Source: Bos javanicus
Lineage: Eukaryota > Chordata > Mammalia > Artiodactyla > Bovidae
Direction: 5' to 3'
DNA length: 64,000 bases
Assembly: GCF_032452875.1 (NCBI RefSeq)
Contig: NC_083877.1
Location: 48,719,724 to 48,783,723, forward strand
Shown here one piece after another: positions 10,813 to 22,522 of this stretch; the first letter of the stretch is position 1, and every line of letters begins with the position of its first letter. The notes under the pieces are model-generated. The model was not told the origin of the DNA. It saw only the letters and a program-made list of their open reading frames with translations, and ran no database searches. A program made the translations under genes and the position numbers.

Positions 10813-11028
10813 TTTTCATCACACCTAATAGACTGTGTAGTACGTTCCCTTCAAATGTCACTTGACTTCATATAGCAACACTATGATTGTGACAGGACTA
10901 GAGTTACTGTCCCGTTTCATAGCAGAAGGCCACCCCAAAGATGAGAGAACTTCTCATATCTTGTCAATGATAGAGGGCAGGACCAGGACTCACACCCAGG
11001 CCTTCAGAGGCTTGAGCCATAGACTCCA
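10813..11028 (-). mobile_element. MIR fragment
   Basis: Antisense MIR order: GTTACTGTCCCGTTTCATAG, then AGGGCAGGACCAGGACTCAC, then CCCAGGCCTTCAGAGGC. The Bov-tA that follows entered at its edge. Confidence 0.5.
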
Positions 11029-11041
11029 CCCCTAACCCACA

Positions 11042-11067
11042 GTGTGTGTGTGTGTGTGTGCGCGCGC
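11042..11067. repeat. GT/GC dinucleotide repeat
   Basis: An alternating GT run passes into GCGCGC. It occupies the SINE 3' tail position, where microsatellites commonly grow. Confidence 0.85.
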
Positions 11068-11250
11068 ATGCACTCCAATGGACTGTAGCCCACCAGGCCC
11101 CTCTGTCCATGGGATTCTCCAGATAAGAATACAGGAGCAGGTTGCCATGCCCTCCTCCAGGGATCTTCCTGACCCAGGGATTGAACCCATATCCTTTTCG
11201 TCTCCTGCACTGGCAAAGGAGTTCTTTATCACCCGCACCGCCTGGGAAGC
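11042..11250 (-). mobile_element. Bov-tA SINE
   Basis: Antisense BovB tail part (CAATGGACTGTAGCCCACCA) then antisense tRNA part ending CACCGCCTGGGAAGC. A 13-bp duplication with one mismatch (CCCCTAACCCACA at 11029, CCCCTAACTCACA at 11251) flanks it. Confidence 0.88.
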
Positions 11251-11373
11251 CCCCTAACTCACAACCTCCTCTACTATTTATAGCAGACTAGATGTGATGA
11301 TATTGAATACACATCTTTGAAAGTAGACTAGTAGTTATAATTTGCTGGATACAGGCAGGCTCTCAGTTGGCGA

Positions 11374-11503
11374 TGCTGGGTAGTGGTGATGGTTGCACAA
11401 CAATGTACTTAATGCCACTGAACTGTTTACTTAAATATAGGTAAAATATTAAATATTGTTTTGTATATTCTACCACAAAACTTTTTTTAAAAATAAATAA
11501 ACT
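11374..11503 (+). mobile_element. L1M 3' UTR end
   Basis: GTGATGGTTGCACAACAATG, TTAATGCCACTGAACTG and a T-rich stretch ending in TACCACAAAACT plus A/T tail match the 3' end of old L1M elements in sense orientation. No coding part is kept. Confidence 0.75.
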
Positions 11504-11531
11504 GAAGCAGTTGGAGTTCACAGCCCAAACT

Positions 11532-11862
11532 GTTTTTTGGGTTTCTTTTTTTAAAGATGTATTTTTGCCTGTGTTCGGTCTTCTTTGCTTTTCTCTAGTT
11601 GCAGCAAACTGGGGCTACTCTCTAGTTTCAGTGCATGGGCTTCTCATTGCTGTGGCTTCTCTTGTGGCCGAGCACAGGCTCTTGGGTGTATGGGCTTCAG
11701 CAGTTGTGGTTCCTAGGCTCTAGAGTGCAGGTTCAGTGGTTGTGGTGCCTAGGCTTACCTGTTCCCTGGCATGTGGCATCATCCCAGACCAGGGATTGAA
11801 CCCGTGCCCCTGGCATTGGCAGGTGGATTCTTTACCACTTGAGGCACCAGGAAAACCCCCAA
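11532..11862 (-). mobile_element. CHR-1-type tRNA SINE
   Basis: T-rich antisense tail, antisense CHR-1 body (repeated GGCTTC/GTTGTGG words), GGGATTGAACCCGTGCCCCT (inverted B box) and a degenerate terminus CACCAGGAAAACCC. Perfect 10-bp target-site duplication AGCCCAAACT at 11522-11531 and 11863-11872. Confidence 0.88.
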
Positions 11863-11944
11863 AGCCCAAACTCTTAATCACTCTGCCATACTGTCTCCCC
11901 TAAAAGACCTTTTTCCCCCCTATATCGTCATTGTGTCCTAACAA

Positions 11945-12140
11945 ATCAATGCCTTGTGAACAGTTATGACCTTGAGCAAATGATTTAACTTACCTGGGCC
12001 TCTGCTTCTTGATTTGTAAAAGGAAGAAATTAATATCTACCTTTTGGAATTGCTGTGAGAATAAAATGGTAATACATGAAAAATATGCTTTGTAAGCATG
12101 AAAGCATCATACAAATGAAAGTTATTATTGCCCACTGGAA
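11945..12140 (+). mobile_element. MIR
   Basis: Sense MIR: ACCTTGAGCAAATGATTTAA, CTGGGCCTCTGCTTCTTGAT, then AATTGCTGTGAGAATAAAAT and the 3' segment ending near GTTATTATTG. Confidence 0.75.
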
Positions 12141-12599
12141 AAAAGCAACAAGCTATTGTAATAATAATTCGATTGAATAAGCATTTATCGAGTTCATACT
12201 GTGGGCAAGGCATGATCAAAATGAGAGAAATACTTCTATTCATCCCTGCACATAATGCTATTAAATTTCTAGGGAGAGACACTACTTTCTCTGCTTCTTT
12301 TTGTTACAAACCTGCTGGTGAAATTATCTAGCAGGAAAGAAAACAAAACCAAGTAAAGCAATCTTGTTTAAAATTGTGCCAGCGATTACAACGTTGTTTA
12401 TGATTTTCTGTTTTCAATAATACACCGTCCCGCTTAAAAGCTTGCCTACCATTATTGCAATTTCAGACATCATCTGGCCCCTCCAGAGAGCGTACATATG
12501 TAAACTGTCCTTTACTCAGTGGAATAAACAAGAATGGATAACTAAAAACATATTAGAATGCTGCAGAGAAGAACCAAAGAGGCTTTGGGACATCAGGAT
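12141..12599. other. mostly unique sequence
   Basis: About 12175-12300 has the style of old repeat text (CATACTGTGGGCAAGGC) but cannot be assigned. The remainder is unique and has no gene signal. Confidence 0.45.
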
Positions 12600-12720
12600 T
12601 GGAAGTCAGACTGCTTCGCTGCCTCTGATTCTTCCTTTGGTTCCATCCTGGCTCTATGGCCTTGAGTGACAAACTTAACCCTGGCTGAGCCTCCATTTCT
12701 TCACCAGCAAAACACAGCAG
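12600..12720 (+). mobile_element. MIR fragment
   Basis: Sense order GGCTCTATGGCCTTGAGTGA, AACTTAACCCTGGCTGAGCC, CCATTTCTTCACC. Confidence 0.65.
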
Positions 12721-12853
12721 TTGAAACTTTATAAAAAACAGTTCATAAATTTCTTTATACTGTACACATCTGAATTTGTGTTTACTGTTGAATTCCTGAA
12801 AGTGTTTAGCATCTTTTTGAAAATATTTGCATGATATATATGTTCTATATATC

Positions 12854-13098
12854 AAAACTCCAATACTTTGGCCACCTGATGTGAAGAGCTGACTCATTGG
12901 AACAGATCCTGGTGCTGGGAAAGATTGAAGGCAGGAGGAGAAGGGGACGACAGCAGATGAGATGGTTGGATGGCATCTCATGGATGTGAGTTTGAGCAAA
13001 TCCTGAAAGATGGTGAAGGACAGGGAAGCATGGCATTCTCCAGTCCATGGGGTTTCAAAGAGTTGGACATGACTTAGAGGCTGAACGACAACAACAAA
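12854..13098 (+). mobile_element. BovB LINE 3' fragment
   Basis: Sense BovB C-terminal region: ACTCCAATACTTTGGCCACC, then AGGAGAAGGGGACGACAGCA, then the tail GAGTTGGACATGACTTAGAG with an ACAACAACAA terminus. It is more diverged than the CAGTTCAG-tailed copies, suggesting an older insertion. Confidence 0.85.
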
Positions 13099-14263
13099 AT
13101 ACGTTATATATGGTAACAGTGCAACTAACAGTTAATATATGTTAAGCACCTACTTTGTAGCCATCGTATGCTAAAGGTTTTACATGTAAAATAATATAAT
13201 GTTCATAGTTCTTCATCTGAAATTTCAGTAATCTGAAATAATACGTGTAAATGAAATCATCTTTAGAGAAACAGAAAACCCACATAAATGTCAACACAGG
13301 AAATAACTAGAGAAAAATACCCAGTTTTCTTTCATAACTACCTTGAATTAAACTCTGCCAATTCCTGGATGGGTGGTGAGAAAAAGGGTGGCCCTGTCCT
13401 CAAGGAGCTCACTGTTCAGCTCAGAGTGTGATGAGAGCTGATTAATACCCACACAGTGTTTGAGGGACTCCAGAGAAATAATTAGTTCTGCCTGGGCTCA
13501 TAGAATGTGTTCAAGAAAAAGTGATGTTTCTCCTGCCACATGGGGGTTGAATAGGATTTCCCCTTGAAGTTTTTGGCTGCAGGCTCTTTTCACTCTTGTT
13601 AAATCCAGCAGAAACCCCATATAAGCCCATAGGTGATGGATACCGGATTCACTGGGGACCAAATCAGAACCTTCCTCCCAAAACGTACTTCAACTGAACA
13701 AAAGCCTTCACCATCCACATCTAAGAAGGATGGGAGTCCTGCCCCCACATTTATGGAAAGTTTCCCTTTGAGTATATCCAGAGACTCTTTAAGATTTAAC
13801 CTCTAGCCTGCAGAGCTTGAAACTATTCAGAAAGTTTCCGTAGCCTTAAAAGATTCTTTTCATCCCTTTTGCAAAACCAGTGTTTGTGACACATAACAGA
13901 TGGTATGAAATTGAAGCTTTATCAGTTGACTTCACTTAGAAACCAAGTGCAGATAAAGATGTAAGGAGGCTGCAGAGTGGAAAATGTAATGCTGGTGATT
14001 TGTAGGAGTGTGTCAATGCCTTTTCTAACTCCCCAACATGGGGTCTGCAGCCAGACTCCAGGTGCCAAGGAGAGAATTACAAAGCATCCCCTTCACCTGT
14101 CCCCAGTGTCCTGCAGGGAGAGTCCAAACTCCAGGGTTCAGACGAGGTCTCAGCAATGAGAACAGAAGTGGAGCCATCTCTGCATTGATGTCCCATGTTC
14201 TCATTCAGAGCAGCTGCTCTAGTGATCAGGTTGCGAGCTATGTGGCATCCTCCTGAGTGGGAT
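13099..14263. other. mostly unique sequence
   Basis: About 13120-13200 and 13360-13540 look like old L2-style or unassigned repeat text. The rest is unique, and open frames are shorter than about 75 codons outside the SINE overlap. Confidence 0.4.
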
Positions 14264-14478
14264 GATTGCTGTTGTTTAGCTGCTAAGTCTTGTTCAACTC
14301 TTTGTGACCCCATGGACTTACAGCCTGCCAGGCTCCTCTGTCCATGGAATCCTCCAGACAAGAATACTGGAGTGGATTGCCGTTTCCTCCTCCAGAGGAT
14401 CTTCCCAACACAGGGATTGAACCTGTGTGTCCTGCACTGGCAGACAGATTCTTTACCCCTGAGCCATCTAGGAAGCCT
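14264..14478 (-). mobile_element. Bov-tA SINE
   Basis: Antisense BovB-like tail TTAGCTGCTAAGTCTTGTTC, central CAAGAATACTGGAGTGGATT, and inverted tRNA head ending GAGCCATCTAGGAAGCC. Confidence 0.88.
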
Positions 14479-14954
14479 ATAATGTAGTGATACCACGTGC
14501 TGAAGTGAAGCTGTGAGGAAACGCTGTTTGGGCAGTTTATTTTTGCAGGTTGAGTTTTTCCCCTTTAGCTCTATGCTGAGAGGTTTTATCTCTGTGAGGC
14601 AGTGCTGATAAGCAGCCTGACTTGAGAAGCCAAGCAAGATTTGGACTGGGAACTGACAACATTTTCATTGTGGATAGGAGAGGCAATTTGGCTGGCCTGG
14701 GAATCACGTGGGGCTCCACTGCCTCCCTTCATGAGGCTCAACCGCCTCCCCACGTGAGGCTGCGAGCTTTTGGAGGGAGAAACCATGGCTTAGGTGGATG
14801 TGTGCTCCTGGACATAGCAGAGGGCCGGGCGCATGCTAGTTGCTTTGGAGCTGTCTGTGAAGAGAGAACGAGTGGCTGGCCACCACCGTCATGCTGTTTG
14901 CCATCACTCTGGTTCATCTTAGCAAGAATATTCCTATTTATTCTCCTCATTCAC
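14479..14954. other. unique sequence, nothing recognised
   Basis: Unique DNA between two Bov-tA copies. The 157-codon plus-strand frame at 14622-15095 runs into the next SINE and has no domain. Confidence 0.5.
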
Positions 14955-15168
14955 TGCTTGTGCTCAGTCACTCAGTCATGTCCAATTCTTTGCGACCCCA
15001 TGGACATAACCCACCAGGCTACTCTGTTCATGGGACTCTCCAGGCAAGAATACTGGAGTGGATTGCCATTTTCCTCCTTCAGGGGATCTTCTTGAGCCAG
15101 GAATCAAACCCACATCTCCTGCATTGGCAGGCGTATTCATTACCACTGAGCCCCCAGGGAAGCCCTGA
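14955..15168 (-). mobile_element. Bov-tA SINE
   Basis: Antisense tail CAGTCACTCAGTCATGTCCA, centre GGCAAGAATACTGGAGTGGA, and inverted head CACTGAGCCCCCAGGGAAGC. Confidence 0.9.
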
Positions 15169-15187
15169 ACCAGTAGTACTTGTTGGG

Positions 15188-15300
15188 TAGGTTCCCTGTG
15201 CTAAACAGTAAATTCTCATCAGTTCTCTATTTTATACATAGTACCAGTAGTATATATATGTCAATCTCAATCTCCAGTTCATCCTACGCTCTGTTTTCCC
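15188..15300 (-). mobile_element. L1 3' UTR fragment
   Basis: Antisense L1 3' UTR words: GGTTCCCTGTGCTAAACAGT, CAGTTCTCTATTTTATACAT, ATATATGTCAATCTCAATCT. Confidence 0.65.
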
Positions 15301-15474
15301 TCCTGGTATGCATATGTTTGATCTCTACCTCTGCCCCTATTTCTGCTTTGTCTTATGTCTCACTAAAAGCTTGAAGTAGGGCCATATTTTTGTACTCCAC
15401 ATGGGGGTTACTTAAGGGTGGGGGGATGGCAAAAATCTGGAGCTAGAATTGGAAAATCCAAGTATGTGACCTGG

Positions 15475-15640
15475 TTCTGGCCCCTTGATGTTTGTATGAT
15501 CTTGGTGAAGCCACTTAACGTCTCTATTCCTCAGTTTTCCCAGCTTTAAAATAGGAATAAACAATGCTTGTCACAGTGCGGTCATAAGGAAAAAATGCAG
15601 TTGCATGTGTTAAAATGTCTGGCATGAATTAAATGTTATG
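15475..15640 (+). mobile_element. MIR
   Basis: Sense MIR: GATCTTGGTGAAGCCACTTA, CCTCAGTTTTCCCAGCTTTA, then a worn 3' half with GTCTGGCATGAATTAAATG. Confidence 0.75.
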
Positions 15641-15852
15641 TTGTTGTTGTTCTTATTTATCTCCATCAGAGGCCGGCACTAGCTGGGAGCTTCATCTCTT
15701 TTTACTTACTCTTTGTTGAGTGACTGAGGAAATGAACCATGGAGAACGTTTTTCCTTCTAGAAGTAAGCCCTATAACTCATTTATAAATGTTGGCATCTT
15801 GGAGGGGGAGAGAGAGAGGAAAAAAAAAAAAGATTTTGTTTCTTTGGAATAG
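15641..15852. other. unique sequence with purine tract
   Basis: It contains a (TTG)n-like run near 15641-15650 and a GAGAGAGAGG/A-tract near 15806-15832. Otherwise nothing is recognised. Confidence 0.45.
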
Positions 15853-16022
15853 GTGTGTGCTAGGTTGCTTCAGTCATGTCTGATTCTTTGCGATCCTATG
15901 GACTATAGCCCGCCAGGCCTCTCTGTCTATGGGATTCTGCAGAAAAGAATACTGGAGTGGGTTGCCGTGTCCTCCTCCAGGGAATCTTTCCCACCCAGGG
16001 ATCAAACTCACGTCTCTTATGT
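15853..16022 (-). mobile_element. Bov-tA SINE, truncated
   Basis: Antisense tail GTTGCTTCAGTCATGTCTGA and centre AAGAATACTGGAGTGGGTTG are present. The terminal GGGAAGCCC of the tRNA head is missing, so the 5' end of the element is lost. Confidence 0.85.
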
Positions 16023-17949
16023 GATAGATGATGCCTTGCATTTGCATCACCAGAAAAAGAGAAAAAATTTCCATTCAGTTTTCTTTTCCTTCTTTAACTC
16101 CTGTATCTTGTATTTCTTGGGTCGTGTTTGCCTGGGAATAAAAAATAGGGTCACCAAATCATTGTGTTCCCACCCATTCTGGAAAGAACTTTAATCCCTC
16201 CCCTTCCTAAATGATCTTTTAAGTAATTTGGGATTCTCAGGGTATATCTCAGGTGACCTAGTCATCTTGGCTGCCTTCGTGTTCCTTGTGGTCTTTCAGT
16301 GGTGACACCTTCTGAATCTACTGATGGTAAAAACAGCAGATTAGTTAATGTCCAAGGAAAACATCATCTACTGCCAGAGATGCCCATGAGTGGCCAAGGG
16401 GATGGGTAGCTGCTCCCTGTTGAGCGCATTGATGACACTTCCAGTGCCCACCGAAAGCTGCCCCAGAGTCCCGGAGACCCTGTGTCCTGTCTGTTCAAGG
16501 TGCCATCAGCGCTGCAGCTCCCCCAACACCCTCACTTAGGTACCAGCTCCCTCTGCTGAGGTGAATGCAGCAAAGCAGCCAGAATGCCCTTGTTCCGAGA
16601 GGCTCTCCCTGTGCGTGGTCTTTGCTCGTTTTTGTTTCATTTTGTTTTTCCTCACTCATGCAGTTGTGGCCGTTCTCCCATGAGAACAGGACACAGGGGC
16701 CAGAGATGCTCTGGTCCACTCAGAGTCACCCCTCCCTCAGATCCTGGCCCATTCTCTGACTCAGATAGATGCACTTTGATTCACTGTCTCCTTAGAATGC
16801 ATCTTCTTCTTGGAGGCTCCTTGGTCCCACTTGTGCAGACCTCACACTGAATGTCATAGTGTGGGAGAGCCCAGACTTACCTGAAGCTTAGGGTAAATCT
16901 GGGGGCTGGAGGTGGGAACCCTGCCACATCCCTGGCCTTCAGAGTGCCCAGCTTCCTGGAGAACTCATTACCACCATTACCTGGGGAAAGGTGCAGGTAG
17001 CAGACGCCCTTTGTCTCATGGGTTGAGAGTTGAGTTGAGAGCCGGGCTTGCTTCTGGCGTTTCAGGCCAGCTGGGTGACTTTAGATGGTCCTAGGCTTTC
17101 CCAAAAGTGTGGGTGACCTCATTATTTCAGATATTACCATTTGTTCTATAATAGACAAGCATAGACCCTGATGCAAGATGTCTTGGGTTTGCCAAGGTGG
17201 TGCCTCTTGCCTGAACCAATTATTTTCCCTTCTCCAAAACATAGTTGTGACTCTATTCCTTTATTGCTAATACCACTTCTTAATGGAATGTCTTTTTTGC
17301 ATGTTGGGACGTTGGTGAATGGAAGGAGTTTGGAGAAAGAATCCTTTCTCTCCCTTACTATTGAGAAGCCTTATTCCTTCTAACAAGCTCTGTTTTTGGC
17401 AGATGTAGGGTTGTAGCCTGGAGAGCTTCCTCCTTCCCCTCACCTTCTTGTCTGCAGCAGCCACCATATAACAGTGCTGTTTCCCCCTACAAGAGCTCAA
17501 GCAAGCTCTGTCTCCTGAATGAGCCAGGTGCCTAGGCTGGCCAGCTAGTACCACCCACCTGCTTGCAAGAAGCCTGCGTTGTGATCTGTCCCCATGTCAG
17601 CCTGGCAGCACCTAGCTCCTTTCAGCAGGAACCTTAGAATCCAGATATTTCCCTTACAAAAGAGACAAAAGAGTTCCTGCCCACTGCCCCCACCCCCCAT
17701 GACATCAGTGGTTGAGAAGATCATGGGTTTGGATCCTCAGAAAGAATGGGGAGGGAAATGATCTTTTATAGACTGTCTGTCCATTCCAACCCCAAATTTT
17801 TCAATTTTCTGGGAATGTTCAGGCATAGCCCCCCTCCCCCCACCCTCTGCTCTTAAGGCAAGCAGCTCCTGGCTTGTTCCACTCTAAAAACAAAGTGAGC
17901 TGTTGGCTTTTGCTGTTGTCATTAAGTCCTCTTGGTTTTGCTCATCTCT
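16023..17949. other. long unique stretch, nothing recognised
   Basis: This is one of the longest repeat-poor intervals (about 1.9 kb). C-rich runs lie near 17680-17698 and 17826-17845. Open frames stay below about 95 codons, overlap on both strands and show no domain. I see no splice-bounded exon worth calling. Confidence 0.45.
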
Positions 17950-17959
17950 AGCATCTATT

Positions 17960-18500
17960 GCTTAGTCCTTGGAAGGAAAGTTATGACCAACTTAGATAGC
18001 ATATTCAAAAGCAGAGACATTACTTTGCCAACAAAGGTCCATCTAGTCAAGGCTATGGTTTTTCCAGTGGTCATGTATGGATGTGAGAGTTAGACTGTGA
18101 ATATAGCTGAGCCCCAAAGAATTGATGCTTTTGAACTGTGGTGTTGAAGGAGACTCTTGAGAGTCCCTTGGACTGCAAGGAGATCCAACCAGTCCATTCT
18201 GAAGGAGATCAGTTCTGGGTGTTCATTGGAAGGACTGATGTTGAAGCTGAAACTCCAATACTTTGGCCACCTCATGCAAAGAGTTGACTCGTTGGAAAAG
18301 ATCCTGATGCTGGGAGGGATTGGGGGCAGGAGGAGAAGGGGACGACAGAGGATGAGATGGCTGGATGGCATCACCGACTCAAAGGACATGAGTTTGAGTA
18401 ATCTCCAGGAGTTGGTGATGGACACGGAGGCCTGGCGTGCTGTGATTCATGGGGTGGCAAAGAGTCGGACATGACTGAGCAACTGAACTGAACTGAATTG
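17960..18500 (+). mobile_element. BovB LINE 3' end with target-site duplication
   Basis: Sense BovB from GGAAGGAAAGTTATGACCAA to the tail ATGACTGAGCAACTGAACTG. Perfect 10-bp duplication AGCATCTATT at 17950-17959 and 18501-18510 fixes both ends. At 541 bp it is a 5'-truncated insertion, one of only three plus-strand BovB pieces in the window. Confidence 0.95.
18157..18474 (+). pseudogene. BovB ORF C-terminal fragment
   Basis: An open frame of 105 codons covers the region after the RT core, with TARRSNQSILKEIS, LKLQYFGHLM and GRRRRGRQRMRWLDGI followed by the terminal GVAKSRT. This is the conserved C-terminus of RTE-type proteins, whose basic cluster probably contacts nucleic acid. No RT catalytic motif and no endonuclease remain. 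Confidence 0.85.
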
Positions 18501-18510
18501 AGCATCTATT

Positions 18511-18860
18511 AAATCTTCTCGCTTTGGACCCTGCAGACACTCTGATATGACTGTGTCCTCTGCCTGCTGCTAAACCCAGGTCACTGTTGGTGGGGATTTA
18601 GACTCTGCCGGTCCTGTGGCATCCTGGGCCACAGGCCTGGTGTTCACTGTCACTCTTGCCGCCGCTGACGTGTATCAAGTCTCCTTCGAAAGCAATCACT
18701 GGAAAGGGTTTCCTGCCCTCTGGGACTACAGGAAGAAGCACTGAGGAATTTGGGATGCTGCTGCTTACCATTCACACACTGGGGGTTTTTCTTCATGCAG
18801 CCGTGTCCATTAAGCAGTTTGTGCCATGTCCCTAGTGCCAGGTTGACTCACACTGGCTGG
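18511..18860. other. unique sequence, nothing recognised
   Basis: Nothing is recognised between the BovB and the MER5A-like piece. A CpG-containing segment (CTTGCCGCCGCTGACGTG) lies at 18655-18672. Confidence 0.45.
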
Positions 18861-19046
18861 GTTTTGAGCAGGCGCTCTAAACCTAGATGCACATGAGACT
18901 CGCCCAGGGACTTTGAAATAATACTGAGCCCTATGCACCATTTTGGACCAGTTAAGTCAGACTCCCAGGGTCCAGGAGTGGGATAGGCTGGGCTTCAGGA
19001 GTTTTTAAAGCTCCCCAGGTACTTCTCACGTTCAGCCCGTGTTGCA
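18861..19046 (+). mobile_element. MER5A-like hAT-Charlie fragment
   Basis: Worn MER5A order: ACATGAGACTCGCCCAGGGA, GACTCCCAGGGTCCAGGAGT, GGGCTTCAGGAGTTTTTAAA. Non-autonomous DNA transposon remnant. Confidence 0.6.
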
Positions 19047-19302
19047 GTTCTTCAGTTTATAGGATTTCTCTCACGGTTGGATGACCTTGTGTGAGTGTGT
19101 GTGGTTTTAACTTCACAGTGATGGTCAGCTGATAGAACATGGCAAAGGCCACTGTTTTATGGTTTGTTTAGCTAACAGGGGTGATGTATTTATCCTCATG
19201 TTACAGACCCTCTTGTCTGGCCCCCTAGATGGCCAGCTGTGGTCGAAAGATATCCTACTTGGAGAAGAGGACTCATGCAGGTCCTCCCTGGCCTGAGACT
19301 CT

Positions 19303-19585
19303 CAGTCTTTTTTATTTTATATTGGGGTATAGGTGATCAACAATGTTGTGATAGTTTCAGGGGAACAGCAAAGGGGCTCAGCAGTACATATACACGTATC
19401 CACTCTCCCCAAACTCCCCTCCCATCCAAGTTACCACACAGCGTTGAGGAGAGTTCTGTGTGCTAAGCAGTAGGACCTTATTGGTTATCCATCTTGAATA
19501 TAGCAGTGTGTATATGTCCATCCCAAACTCCCTAGCTATCCTTTCCCCCCAACAACCATAGGTTCATTCTCTAAGTCGAGACCTT
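19303..19585 (-). mobile_element. L1 3' UTR fragment
   Basis: Antisense L1 3' UTR: TATTGGGGTATAGGTGATCA, CAATGTTGTGATAGTTTCAG, CAGTAGGACCTTATTGGTTA, ATAGCAGTGTGTATATGTCC. No ORF2 sequence is kept. Confidence 0.85.
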
Positions 19586-20840
19586 CAGTCTTACCCTCAT
19601 ATAAGTCCAGTCCTCTTAACAGTAGCTGAACCTTTACACTGAAAACATTACCATCTCAGAACTCCAATCAAATAAAATCCCTTTTTAAGTGTGACCTTGA
19701 TTACAGCAAAGAGCATGAGCATCCCGGAAGAGTGACTGCAAGAGCCAGAATAAGATAGAATAGACTCACAAATGAAGTTCTTGTGTTAATTTAATGGGTG
19801 AAAACTAGAAAAAACAAAAGTGAAAAGTGAAACTCTAAGCCTGGCAGTCCACTTTTAAAGTGTCCTGCAGAACTTAGCAGCCTGCAACATCACTGCAAAA
19901 TCGCCTCTCTGAACTACTAACCAGTCTCAAAATAAGAAGACGCATAGTGACTTGGACATAGAGTTGAACTTGATGCCCGCAAAGACGGATACAAGTTCCT
20001 TGTCACAATTTTCTTGGTTTAGGTGAAGGAATTGCAGAAGAGAGTGCATGGTAAAAATAGGAAGTTGTTCTTCAACCATCCTGCAAGGTTAAAAAGGAAG
20101 ATCTAATAAATTTGACCTTCAATGAGCTGCTGTTTCAACTCTAACAGAGCTTTGTGGGCTCCATGATATCACTAGCCTTGTTTGTTCCATAATGGGTAAG
20201 AGCAGCAAGGGCCAGGCTTGAAGTGGTGAGATTTTGCCTCTTTTTCTCTCTTGTGATGCTTAGCTGCCTATGTCCTCCCCATCCCCATCCCCATCCTAGG
20301 GTCTGTCTCTGCATTTTTGCACATCAACGTAAAGGTGAAAGATAATGTTTCAAGGGACGATAGGGAGATCCAGGTTAAAGAGAAAACAGAATGTTGGTAG
20401 ATATATGCACATAACAGTCACACAGTGTTCCAGTAGCTGGGCTTCAAGCATCATTGGTATCAGGAAATTTCTTTTAAGTGATCATCTTATGAACTGATTA
20501 CAGGTCACTCATGAATGGATGCTCACAGGAATGCATTCCTGAGGCTACGTCGTTAATGGGAAGTAAAGTGCAAGACATGAGAAACCTAAACACACACCTT
20601 TCTAATCCATGGACAAATAATTGCAGAATATCTTGCTTAACACACACAATGAGACTTGTGAATAGAAATGTAAACAGACTCTTGGTTCTCAACTTTGAAA
20701 ATAAGCAGAGAGAAGAGCATCGAATATGGATCTGGTCTGACTGACTTGGGACATGAACTCACTAGGACTCAGTGTCTACATTAGTTGTATGGTTTGAAAT
20801 ACCTACTGTATTTAGAGTATCAAACATTAAAGGGGGAGGG
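19586..20840. other. unique sequence
   Basis: About 1.25 kb with nothing recognised except a (CCCCAT)n short tandem near 20275-20296. Open frames at 20498-20744 overlap on both strands and are not genes. Confidence 0.45.
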
Positions 20841-21049
20841 GCGCTTCCCAAGTGGCTCAGATGGTAAAGAATTCACTTGCAATGCAGGAGACTCAGGTTT
20901 GATCCCTGAGTCGGGACGATACCATGGAGAAGGAAATGGCAACCCTCTCCAGCATTCTTGCCTGAAAAATCCCATGGGCAGGGGAGCCTAGTGGGTCACA
21001 GTCCAAGGGGTTGCCAAAGAGATGGACTCAACTTAGCAACTAAAACAAT
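20841..21049 (+). mobile_element. Bov-tA SINE
   Basis: Sense head CGCTTCCCAAGTGGCTCAGA, a B-box relic GGTTTGATCCC, then AGAAGGAAATGGCAACCC and the tail ending AACTTAGCAACT. Confidence 0.9.
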
Positions 21050-21957
21050 AGGAACAGATTACTTTTACAGTTAGCTATGGCTTTTGCTAATATGTTAGTT
21101 TGTGGCCAGATCTATTAAGTCGGTGGCGGGCGGGGGTCTGGGTGAGGAGGGCGAAAAACAACATTTTCAGAAAATTAAGAAGAATCTTCTCAAGATACTA
21201 TGGATTAAGTTTCAGTCAACTCTATAGAAAGGAGGGCTTGCTTGAAAACTTAGCAGGTTTTATGACAAAGGAGATTTGCTGCTCCCTGAACTGGTGGATG
21301 AAGTGAAGATCAGCAATGAACTTTGTAAAAGTTCTGCTTTTGAAAACCATTTTCTTACAAATAACTGCAATCAGATTCTCATGTCTTTTCTCTTCAAGGG
21401 CAAATATTTAAAGCCCTTCCTTACCTGCAGAATCTTTGAAGACATGAAAAAGTGATAAGAGGGGGAGCTTGGGTTTCTGATGCTAATGTGCTTAATGACT
21501 CATAATTGCATAAAAAGTGAGATTAAAAAAAAAATTCCTTGTCTTGAGACCTAGAAGATTGCAAAGTAAGCACTCGCCCAGGAACTAAAAATAAGGGAAA
21601 TAAGTCACTGGAGATCTTCCACGAACCCCTCTTGGTAAGAACATAATAGAATCTGGCCACAGGAGGGAAGTGAGAATGGGAGTGTCTCATTTTTAGGGTC
21701 CACTGTGGACTGAGGCACTGGTAATCATCCTTCCAAGTCCTGCAGGCTCTCTATTCTACAAAATGCCCACATTGAAACCAGGCAGATTTAGTTGAGGGGC
21801 AAGGAGGGGCGCATTCCTAGAGCTAGATGACACAACTCTACCATTTTTAAGTTTTAACGCCATTATATCCAAATCGTCATTTTTGAAGACAAGGAACCTG
21901 AGGTCCAGGAAGATTAAACGACAACCACTGGTTATTAATCACTCCATCATTTTAGTG
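21050..21957. other. unique sequence, nothing recognised
   Basis: About 0.9 kb with no repeat or gene signal. A GGTGGCGGGCGGGGG G-rich spot lies near 21121-21135. Confidence 0.45.
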
Positions 21958-22151
21958 CCTTTTATTGTTTTTTAACTTTTTATTTTATATTGAAGTATAG
22001 CTGATTAACAATGTTGTGATATTTTCAGGTGGACATCAAAGGGACACAGCCATGCATATACATGTATCCATTCTCCACCAAATTCCCATTCTATACAGGC
22101 TGCCAAATAACATTGAACAGAGTTCTCTGTGCTGTACAGTAGGTCCTTGTT
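21958..22151 (-). mobile_element. L1 3' UTR, part left of a BovB insertion
   Basis: Antisense L1 text TATTGAAGTATAGCTGATTA to TGTGCTGTACAGTAGGTCCTTGT stops where BovB begins. The same L1 resumes at 24836 with GGTTATCCATTTAAAATATA. Comparison with 19303-19585, where the text is continuous, shows the junction. Confidence 0.88.
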
Positions 22152-22522
22152 AGTTCAGTTCAGTCGCTCAGTTGTGTCCAACTCTTTGTGACCCCATGAA
22201 CTGCAACACACCAGACCTCCCTGTCCATCGCCAACTCCCAGAGTTTACTCAAACTTAAGCCCATTGAGTTGGTGATGCCATCCAACCATCTCATCCTCTG
22301 TCGTCCCCTTCTCCTCCTTCCTTCAATCTTTCCCAGCATCAGGGTCTTTTCCAATGAGTCAGTTCTTCCCATCAGGTGGCCAAAGTATTGGAGTTTCAGC
22401 TTCAAGCATCAGTCTTTCCAATGAATATTCAGGACTGATTTCCTTTAGAATGGACTGGTTGGATCTCCTTGATCCACTCTCAAGAGTCTTCTCCAACACC
22501 ATAGTTCAAAAGTATTAATTCT

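Noticed and set aside
14077..14637. 186-codon open frame on the minus strand
   Set aside because: About 200 bp of it is a Bov-tA SINE read in its own orientation (14264-14478), so the openness comes from the repeat plus chance.
16023..17949. Long repeat-poor stretch considered as a host gene exon cluster
   Set aside because: No run of open frame bounded by convincing acceptor and donor sites on either strand, and no recognisable peptide.
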